Source of the DNA: Gammaproteobacteria bacterium
Lineage (GTDB): Bacteria; Pseudomonadota; Gammaproteobacteria; HTCC5015
Direction of reading: 5' to 3'
NCBI GenBank assembly: GCA_016928055.1
Contig: JAFGLM010000008.1
Span: 1-32,153 of the forward strand
Length of the DNA: 32,153 nucleotides
In this document: in pieces, positions 26,966 to 32,153 of the stretch
How positions within the stretch are numbered: the first letter of the stretch is position 1
Layout of the letters: each line of letters starts with the position of its first letter
Notes under the pieces: generated by a model
The model's input: the letters and a program-made list of their open reading frames with translations, nothing else
Database searches by the model: none
What the model was told of the DNA's origin: nothing
Program-made: the position numbers and the translations under genes

Positions 26966-27649
26966 TTACCGGTTGGTGTATTGAGAGGCCATTTTAGAAG
27001 GATCTGTTCCACAATAATAAGCGAAACGTAATCGCCACATCAGCAGTATGGTGCGAACGATGCCCCGTCGCCGCCAGCGTCTACTGGAGGTGACAGCCTT
27101 GGCTGATAAACAAAGCGGACGCAGCTGTTTACGCAATCGTTTTGACAGCTCAATATCTTCCATGAGCGGTTGTCGTGGAAAAGAACCGGATGAATGAAAC
27201 AAACTTCGGCTGACAAATATCGCTTGATCCCCGGTTGCAATACCGGTTAAACGTGAACGCCAATTCATGCAAAATGCAATGATCTTGAATATGAATAGTG
27301 GATCATCAAAGCGCACATCGAATCGCCCCCAGAAGGCGTACCGGCGTTGTTTTGCTGAAAAAATAATTTTGTCCGCGTCGTCGGGCAGCCAGGTATCGGC
27401 GTGTAAAAAAAGCAACAGGTCGCCTTTGGCCAGTTTGGCGCCGGCATTCATTTGCTGCGCACGACCGGGTTTGCATTTAATACATTGATCGATCAACCCG
27501 GCGGCCAACGCCAAAGTATCATCTTCACTGCCACCATCTACCAGGATGACTTCGTGCCCACGTTGACGCAACAATTGCAGATGACTCAGTGTTTGTTGAA
27601 TACAATCTGCTTCTTTCAGGGTTGGGATAATGATGGAAATTTTGTGCAT
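26966..27649 (-). CDS. TIGR04283-type family 2 glycosyltransferase, arsenosugar cluster
   Basis: This 227-aa family 2 glycosyltransferase opens with MHKISIIIPTLKEAD and has VDGGSEDDT, GRAQQMNAGA and FLHADTWLP (the DxD-type metal site). PLMEDIELSKRL matches the ED motif near the catalytic base. These are the features of the TIGR04283 group found with arsS. The start at 27649 is fixed by overlap: its ATG shares a base with the TAA of arsS (TAATG), a sign of translational coupling. An in-frame upstream extension to 27697 would lie inside arsS and is rejected. Confidence 0.92.
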   Translation of the reverse strand: MHKISIIIPTLKEADCIQQTLSHLQLLRQRGHEVILVDGGSEDDTLALAAGLIDQCIKCKPGRAQQMNAGAKLAKGDLLLFLHADTWLPDDADKIIFSAKQRRYAFWGRFDVRFDDPLFIFKIIAFCMNWRSRLTGIATGDQAIFVSRSLFHSSGSFPRQPLMEDIELSKRLRKQLRPLCLSAKAVTSSRRWRRRGIVRTILLMWRLRFAYYCGTDPSKMASQYTNR

Positions 27650-28605
27650 TAATGACCCAAGGCCCCGCCACAGCTGGAACCTTGTCCGGCTGTGCAACCG
27701 TAACAGTGATCGGCAATCGCTATTGTTTTGCCGGCAAAATCAGTATCAAGCAAATCTTTTATATGCTTACGCTTGCCGCCCAGCGGTATTCCCAGCATCT
27801 GGTTAAAATCACAGTCGTAAAGATAGCCGCGGTAATCAACACTAATCAGTTCGCGGCACATCACGCCGGCAAGATTTTCATCGCTGTGCGCGCTTTTTAG
27901 TAACTGCATATAACTGTTAAATTTTCCCTGTGTGACAAGCGTGCTGCCAAAGCGGGCGATCGGCATATTAGTGATGGTAAAGAGTTGATTGAAATCGATG
28001 TTATAACGGGATTTAAGTTCTTTTTTGTAGGCCGCCTGCAGTTCTGTTTGCGATGGTGGTAACGAAGGACCTTGCGGGTTATAAACGAGATTCAGGACAA
28101 GACCGCTGTTTTCTTTAGCATAGCCGAGCGCATTAAGTTTTTGCAGGGCCTTGATACTGGTCTGGAACACACCATTACCGCGTTGGGCATTAACATTGTC
28201 TTCAAGATAGCAGGGCAGGGAGGCGACGATTTCAACTTGCTTGCCGGCAAGAAATTCAGCGGTGTCTTTCTGGCCTTCTTCCTCCAGTACCGTCAAATTA
28301 CAGCGATCAATGATTTTAACGTCCAGACCGTGTGCCCGTTCAACCAATGTGCGAAAGTGCGGATGCAGTTCCGGTGCGCCACCGGTGATGTCCAGGATTT
28401 TAATAGATTGTTTTTTTAGAACATCGAGTACAAGTTGAATAGTGTTGGTATCCATCGCTTCTTTGCGATCAGGGCCGGCATTCACATGGCAATGAAAACA
28501 GGCCTGGTTACAACGATAGCCTATGTTTATTTGCAGTGTTTTAAGCTTGCCTCGTTGAATAGCCGGAAAATCGGTTGCGTGAAGCAAGGGCAGCATTGCG
28601 CGCAT
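27649..28605 (-). CDS. arsS: Arsenosugar biosynthesis radical SAM protein ArsS
   Basis: ArsS is a radical SAM enzyme that, with arsenic methylated by ArsM, adds a deoxyadenosyl group on the way to arsenosugars. The 318-aa protein has the cluster motif C32-x3-C36-x2-C39 (YRCNQACFHCHV), DITGGAPELHP for SAM binding, and a DUF3641 C-terminal domain with MCRELISVDYRGYLYDCDFNQM and CYGCTAGQGSSCGG. In some homologues the last Cys of this motif is selenocysteine; here the codon is TGT, so it is the Cys form. ACAGG precedes the ATG by about seven bases. It is the first of a coupled four-gene operon. No arsM is present in the window. Confidence 0.93.
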   Translation of the reverse strand: MRAMLPLLHATDFPAIQRGKLKTLQINIGYRCNQACFHCHVNAGPDRKEAMDTNTIQLVLDVLKKQSIKILDITGGAPELHPHFRTLVERAHGLDVKIIDRCNLTVLEEEGQKDTAEFLAGKQVEIVASLPCYLEDNVNAQRGNGVFQTSIKALQKLNALGYAKENSGLVLNLVYNPQGPSLPPSQTELQAAYKKELKSRYNIDFNQLFTITNMPIARFGSTLVTQGKFNSYMQLLKSAHSDENLAGVMCRELISVDYRGYLYDCDFNQMLGIPLGGKRKHIKDLLDTDFAGKTIAIADHCYGCTAGQGSSCGGALGH

Positions 28606-28645
28606 AGTGATACCTGTTATAAATATAAGTGATCAAAGGGGGAAC

Positions 28646-28698
28646 TCAATCAACTTAAATGATTGATATAGGACCGGTAACTTGGTTAGAAGTTACCG
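28646..28698. promoter_or_regulatory. Tandem hairpins ahead of arsS
   Basis: Two stems lie between the preceding gene's stop and arsS: CGGTAACTT/AAGTTACCG (28675-28683/28690-28698), beginning directly after the TAG stop, and TCAATCA/TGATTGA (28646-28652/28660-28666). Neither has a T-run. They may cap the upstream mRNA or form the arsS leader or operator. Confidence 0.35.
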
Positions 28699-29310
28699 CT
28701 AATTACTGGAAAGTTGCCCGTAGAAGCGGCGCAAGTCGGCGAGTTCGCGCTGTGCAATCACTGATCCTGGATCGGTTTCCAGCTGCAAACGGGATTTATT
28801 GATGCGTTTAATTATTTCGTTTTCCAGGGATAAGTACCAATTGCTGTTACGTGCATTGGCTTTTGCTGCAGGTGTGCGAGTTCCCCAACTGCGTAAAAAA
28901 GCGTTCACATCGCGCTCATTCCAGTCCGGGTTTTGCAGCAGGCGTTGAGCGTAGTCAAAGGGCTCGAGCTGTTTGACCTGACGAGGTTTTTCAGACTTGC
29001 CGGGAATAATGTCCCCATACCATAAACCGGCCGCAATCGCGGCGATGATCACTACGGTTGTTGTGATATGTAACCATAAGCGATTGCCTGTATGTTTTTT
29101 GATGTCCACATGCGAGGAATCAACTTTGACGGTCGGAATATCGATTTCCAGTAAATTGGCAGGCAATTCCGGTAGAGGTTTATCAAATTCCAGCGCCCCC
29201 AGTTGTTGGGTTCGCAGTCTTAAATAGGTAGTACGATCTATGCGACCGCCGGCATAGGCGATGGATAAAATGCGCAGATTAGAACCTGATATTTTATTTT
29301 TTTTGGCCAT
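28699..29310 (-). CDS. Single-TM protein of unknown function beside a PP2C phosphatase
   Basis: This 203-aa protein has a cytoplasmic N-terminus of about 75 residues, one membrane segment at about 79-97 (LHITTTVVIIAAIAAGLWYG), and a periplasmic C-terminal domain of about 105 residues. The N-terminus contains AYAGGRIDRTTYLRLRTQQLG, which looks like the short helical G-x-I-x-x-x-x-Y-x-x-L-R motif of SHOCT-like segments. The outer domain is helical and charged with no recognised family. It follows the phosphatase gene by 23 bp on the same strand, so the two are probably expressed together, and the phosphatase might act on its cytoplasmic part (inference). Confidence 0.7.
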   Translation of the reverse strand: MAKKNKISGSNLRILSIAYAGGRIDRTTYLRLRTQQLGALEFDKPLPELPANLLEIDIPTVKVDSSHVDIKKHTGNRLWLHITTTVVIIAAIAAGLWYGDIIPGKSEKPRQVKQLEPFDYAQRLLQNPDWNERDVNAFLRSWGTRTPAAKANARNSNWYLSLENEIIKRINKSRLQLETDPGSVIAQRELADLRRFYGQLSSN

Positions 29311-29333
29311 AGCTTTTTAATATTAAATATAGG

Positions 29334-30083
29334 TCAAGTTTGTCGCGTAGCAGAGCCTATCGGGAACGCTTCGATAACAATCACCGTAACATTATCATTT
29401 GCGCCTTTTGCCAGCGCCATATCAATCAGGCCTTCCGCTGCTTTGAAGGGTATTTTGTTCAGTTGTTGTGCGATTTCTTCCAATACAACATCTTTGAACA
29501 ATCCATCGCTGCAAATCAGGAATTTATCACCCGGCTTGACGCGGGTGTAATCCAGATCCAGATACAATTGATTGTGCACGCCAACGGCTCGCGTAATGAT
29601 ATTGGAGGAGGGATGCGAGGAGGCTTCTTCGGCGGTCATGATTTTTCGATCAACACTTTCCTGGATAAAGCTGTGATCGTGTGAAATCTGTTTCAGAACG
29701 TTATTCTGGCTGGCATAGATGCGGCTGTCACCGGCCCACATAAAATAAGCGATATCATGCTTTGCAAACATCATGGCGACTGTACTGCCCATGATATGAC
29801 CCGGATTATGCTCCAGGTCTTCGCGCAGTTTGGCATTGACCTCCAGCGCGCGATTTTCCAGATCATCTATAGTCTGTGAGACGGTGCGCTTGGGCTGAAA
29901 ATCTTCGTAGGCTTCGATAATGCTCTGGCTGGCAACATCGCCCCGCATATGCCCGCCCATGCCATCCGCAACCACCCACAAGCGCCGCTCCGGTGAGGCT
30001 AGATAGGAATCTTCGTTATGTTTTCGAACGGTGCCGACGGTGGTCAAGCCACAGGAACGCCATTCAAAGGGTAGGTCTGCCAT
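29334..30083 (-). CDS. PP2C-family serine/threonine protein phosphatase
   Basis: This 249-aa cytoplasmic metal-dependent phosphatase has the full set of PP2C motifs: [60 protein letters not shown] and [11 protein letters not shown]. The aspartates that hold the two metals (D in NEDS, VADG, SDG and NDN) are all present. It is like the stand-alone phosphatases that reverse Hanks-type kinases, as in type VI secretion (PppA) or general signalling, but no kinase, FHA protein or T6SS gene is visible here. It is divergent from gltX and followed by the one-TM protein. Confidence 0.93.
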   Translation of the reverse strand: MADLPFEWRSCGLTTVGTVRKHNEDSYLASPERRLWVVADGMGGHMRGDVASQSIIEAYEDFQPKRTVSQTIDDLENRALEVNAKLREDLEHNPGHIMGSTVAMMFAKHDIAYFMWAGDSRIYASQNNVLKQISHDHSFIQESVDRKIMTAEEASSHPSSNIITRAVGVHNQLYLDLDYTRVKPGDKFLICSDGLFKDVVLEEIAQQLNKIPFKAAEGLIDMALAKGANDNVTVIVIEAFPIGSATRQT

Positions 30084-30225
30084 TACTTATGTTATCTTTC
30101 AAACAGTTACGTTTTCTATGTTATCTCTGCGATATTGATACAGCATCGATATTTAGCTCAGGCGGTACTATAGCTAGCAACCGTTTTCTACGCAAAGTTT
30201 TACTGTGTGCCAGGCCACAGCCTTT

Positions 30226-30234
30226 TGTTAGAAT
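30226..30234 (+). promoter_or_regulatory. Possible extended -10 promoter of gltX
   Basis: TGTTAGAAT forms an extended -10 (TG, one base, TAGAAT) 32 bp ahead of the gltX ATG. There is no good -35 at the proper distance, which is tolerated with an extended -10. The transcript would have a short leader containing AAGGA. Confidence 0.4.
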
Positions 30235-30265
30235 GCGCTGCCCCCAGACCCCGAGCTCAAGGATT

Positions 30266-31681
30266 ATGTCGATTAAAACACGTTTTGCGCCCAGCCCGAC
30301 CGGCTATTTACACATCGGTGGTGCGCGTACCGCCCTGTTTTCCTGGCTTTATGCGCGGAAAAACGCCGGGCGGTTTGTATTACGAATCGAGGATACTGAC
30401 CTTGAGCGTTCCACTCCCGAGTCGGTCCAGGCCATCCTGGATGGTATGCGGTGGCTGGGACTGGACGCCGACGAAGGTCCTTTTTACCAAACCCAGCGTT
30501 TTGGTCGATATCGGCAGGTTATCGATCAGTTACTGGAATCAGGGCAGGCTTACTATTGCTATTGTTCGAAGGAGCGACTCGAATCGTTGCGTGAAAAGCA
30601 GATGGCGGCTAAGGAAAAGCCCCGTTATGACGGCCTTTGCCGTGAACTGAGCGAAAAACCGGCGGGGATTCAACCGGTTGTCCGCTTTCGCAATCCACAG
30701 GGTGGTAAAGTCGTTATCAACGACTTGATCCGCGGTAAAGTTGAAATCAGCAACGACGAACTGGACGACCTGATCATTGCGCGCAGCGATGGCTCACCGA
30801 CCTACAATCTGACCGTGGTGGTGGATGATCTGGATATGGGCATTACCCACGTGATTCGAGGTGATGACCATCTCAATAACGCACCGCGGCAAATCAATAT
30901 ACTAAAAGCATTGGGCGCTGAGCCGCCTCAGTACGCGCATGTGCCCATGATTCTGGGTGCCGATGGCAAACGCCTGTCGAAGCGTCACGGTGCTGTCAGC
31001 GTCATGCAGTACGAGGAAGAAGGATTCTTACCGGAAGCCTTGCTGAATTACCTGGTGCGACTGGGTTGGTCCAGCGGCGATAAAGAAATATTCTCTATCA
31101 CTGAAATGATCGAGTTGTTCGATTTAACCGGCGTTAATAAAGCAGCTTCAACGTTTAATGCGGAAAAACTGTTGTGGATCAATGAGCAATACATTAAAGA
31201 GATGCCGGCAGACAAGCTGGCTGAGAAATTATTACCTTACCTGCAGCGTATTGGTATCGATATCAAAAACGGTCCTGCGTTGACTGAAGTGGTTGAGGCA
31301 TTGCGTGAGCGCAGCAAGACCCTGGTTGAGATGGCAGGCAGTAGCCGGTATTTCTATGAAGATTTTGAGCAGTTTGATGAAAACGCAGCGAAAAAGAATT
31401 TAAGACCGGTTGTTAAACAGCCGTTGCAACACGTCAGGGCATTACTGGCCAATTTATCGGACTGGCAAACGCAGGCTATTCACGATTGCATTGAACAGGC
31501 CGCGGCGGAACTGGAAGTCGGAATGGGCAAGGTCGGACAACCGCTGCGTGTTGCCGTGACCGGGACAGGCGCTTCACCGGCTATCGATATTACGGTTCAA
31601 CTCGTTGGACAGCAAAGAGTCTTGCAGCGCATCGACCGGGCGCTGACGTATATTGCAGAGCGTGAAGCCGCAGCTCAGTAA
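30266..31681 (+). CDS. gltX: Glutamyl-tRNA synthetase
   Basis: This enzyme charges tRNA-Glu with glutamate. From the ATG at 30266, preceded by AAGGA, the protein is 471 aa, identical in length to the E. coli enzyme; an upstream frame extension of 91 codons overlaps the divergent phosphatase and is rejected. The HIGH motif is [13 protein letters not shown] (9-21) and the KMSKS motif is GKRLSKRHG (about 234-242). In the zinc-binding insert, C98, C100 and C125 are present but the residue at 127, His in E. coli, is Glu. Zinc may therefore be absent or differently held. tRNA-Glu lies about 200 bp downstream. Confidence 0.98.
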   Translation: MSIKTRFAPSPTGYLHIGGARTALFSWLYARKNAGRFVLRIEDTDLERSTPESVQAILDGMRWLGLDADEGPFYQTQRFGRYRQVIDQLLESGQAYYCYCSKERLESLREKQMAAKEKPRYDGLCRELSEKPAGIQPVVRFRNPQGGKVVINDLIRGKVEISNDELDDLIIARSDGSPTYNLTVVVDDLDMGITHVIRGDDHLNNAPRQINILKALGAEPPQYAHVPMILGADGKRLSKRHGAVSVMQYEEEGFLPEALLNYLVRLGWSSGDKEIFSITEMIELFDLTGVNKAASTFNAEKLLWINEQYIKEMPADKLAEKLLPYLQRIGIDIKNGPALTEVVEALRERSKTLVEMAGSSRYFYEDFEQFDENAAKKNLRPVVKQPLQHVRALLANLSDWQTQAIHDCIEQAAAELEVGMGKVGQPLRVAVTGTGASPAIDITVQLVGQQRVLQRIDRALTYIAEREAAAQ

Positions 31682-31711
31682 TGAACGTAAGCGATTGAAT
31701 ATAAGTGCAAC

Positions 31712-31740
31712 TTGACAACCCAGATACGTTTCCGTACATT
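31712..31740 (+). promoter_or_regulatory. Promoter of the tRNA-Ala/tRNA-Glu unit
   Basis: A perfect -35 TTGACA (31712-31717) and a -10 TACATT (31735-31740) are separated by 17 bp. They are followed by a GC-rich stretch, as is usual at stable RNA promoters, and tRNA-Ala begins 16 bases later. Confidence 0.75.
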
Positions 31741-31755
31741 TCCGGCCCTTCGCGT

Positions 31756-31831
31756 GGGGCTATAGCTCAGCTGGGAGAGCGCTACACTGGCAGTGTAGAG
31801 GTCGACGGTTCGATCCCGTCTAGCTCCACCA
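31756..31831 (+). tRNA. tRNA-Ala (GGC anticodon)
   Basis: The 76-nt gene folds into a full cloverleaf. Its acceptor stem is GGGGCTA/TAGCTCC with encoded CCA, and includes the G3-U70 pair that identifies alanine tRNA. The anticodon stem is CTACA/TGTAG and the loop CTGGCAG gives anticodon GGC. The T-loop is GGTTCGATCCC. Confidence 0.97.
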
Positions 31832-31887
31832 GAATTGATCGTCAGGCCCGGTCAATAAAAGGAAATACCACGCGATCACTGTTTTAG

Positions 31888-31963
31888 GTCCCCATCGTCT
31901 AGTGGCCTAGGACTCCGCCCTTTCACGGCGGCAACAGGGGTTCGAACCCCCTTGGGGACGCCA
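31888..31963 (+). tRNA. tRNA-Glu (TTC anticodon)
   Basis: The 76-nt gene begins GTCCCCATCGTCTAG and ends with GGGGAC then GCCA, a 7-bp acceptor stem region with encoded CCA. The anticodon arm CCGCC-CTTTCAC-GGCGG gives TTC. It follows tRNA-Ala by 56 bp and is the substrate of the GltX encoded just upstream. Confidence 0.97.
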
Positions 31964-31975
31964 TATAAGTACTTG

Positions 31976-32016
31976 AAAAAGCTCGAGATTTCAGAAATGA
32001 GGTTTCGGGCTTTTTT
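31976..32016 (+). terminator. Intrinsic terminator after tRNA-Glu
   Basis: AAAAAGCTCGAGA pairs with TTTCGGGCTTTTT around a 14-base loop, allowing G-U pairs, and ends in six T residues. It begins 13 bases after the tRNA CCA end and closes the tRNA unit. Confidence 0.8.
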
Positions 32017-32066
32017 GTTTTGGGTGATTTTTAGGTGAATTATTACCGGCTTAAGTTGATCAAAAT

Positions 32067-32153
32067 GAGACTGTTCAAAATTCTGTGTCAGCATAAAGTT
32101 TAAATATCCAGGTGCTGATCGATGCGGCCATCAAAATGGATCGCGAGCTGCGA
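32067..32153 (-). mobile_element. IS256-like insertion sequence, 3' end (right copy)
   Basis: This is the inverted counterpart of bases 1-87, with two differences in 87 bp. The 24-bp terminal repeat lies at 32067-32090 and the identity ends precisely at 32067, so the flanking DNA is unrelated to that beside the left copy. The body of the element continues beyond the window. Confidence 0.82.
32100..32153 (-). CDS. Transposase C-terminus, IS256/mutator family (partial)
   Basis: The last 17 codons plus TAA, entering from the right edge on the minus strand. The encoded peptide is identical to that of the left copy. Only these codons are visible, so it cannot be told whether the full gene is intact. 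Confidence 0.7.
   Translation of the reverse strand, partial: SQLAIHFDGRIDQHLDI

Noticed and set aside
27649..27720. Selenocysteine codon in the C-terminal motif of ArsS
   Set aside because: The codon at the relevant position is TGT (Cys), not TGA.

Overview
The window is 32 kb of ordinary-looking chromosome from a gammaproteobacterium. GltX (471 aa from its best start) and CysB (324 aa) have exactly the lengths of their E. coli counterparts. MetH is the four-domain B12-dependent type, CysH is the [4Fe-4S] APS-reductase type seen in pseudomonads, and there is a type II secretion operon. I cannot name a genus.

Both ends of the window are the same inward-facing 87-bp end of an IS256-like (mutator) insertion sequence, in opposite orientations. 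Each carries the last 17 codons of a transposase and a 24-bp terminal repeat, and the two copies differ only at two synonymous sites. Since the interior is mostly housekeeping genes, the window is probably a contig that stops at repeated IS copies. A 32-kb segment bounded by inverted IS copies remains possible.

Layout from left to right: IS end; a small secreted protein; a multi-hairpin intergenic repeat; metH (-). Then comes a vitamin B12 block on +: a cobalamin riboswitch, a BtuB-like TonB receptor, a PduO-type adenosyltransferase and a DUF6580 membrane protein, followed by an OmpA-like lipoprotein and a terminator. A sulfur assimilation block follows: cysH (-), cysB (+), and cysI-DUF934-ppk2 (-). 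Next are a DUF481 outer membrane protein (-), dinB (+), a possible C-rich small RNA (-), a small periplasmic protein (-), a single-domain response regulator (+) and two small unknown genes (-). An nrdA promoter with an NrdR box pair and DnaA boxes drives only the first ~200 codons of nrdA. It is followed by gspC-D-E-F (-, listed in transcription order) and an arsenosugar-type operon on - (arsS, two glycosyltransferases, a MipA/OmpV protein). The window ends with a one-TM protein and a PP2C phosphatase (-), gltX (+), tRNA-Ala(GGC) and tRNA-Glu(TTC), a terminator, and the second IS end.

Functional links: the B12 block would import and adenosylate cobalamin, which MetH next door consumes as a cofactor. 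CysH, CysI, DUF934 and CysB form the sulfate-to-sulfide route and its regulator. GltX lies beside its substrate tRNA-Glu. The points most worth a second look are the truncated nrdA behind an intact promoter, the arsenosugar operon without arsM but with an outer membrane protein, DUF6580 as a candidate B12 permease, and the C-rich RNA after dinB.
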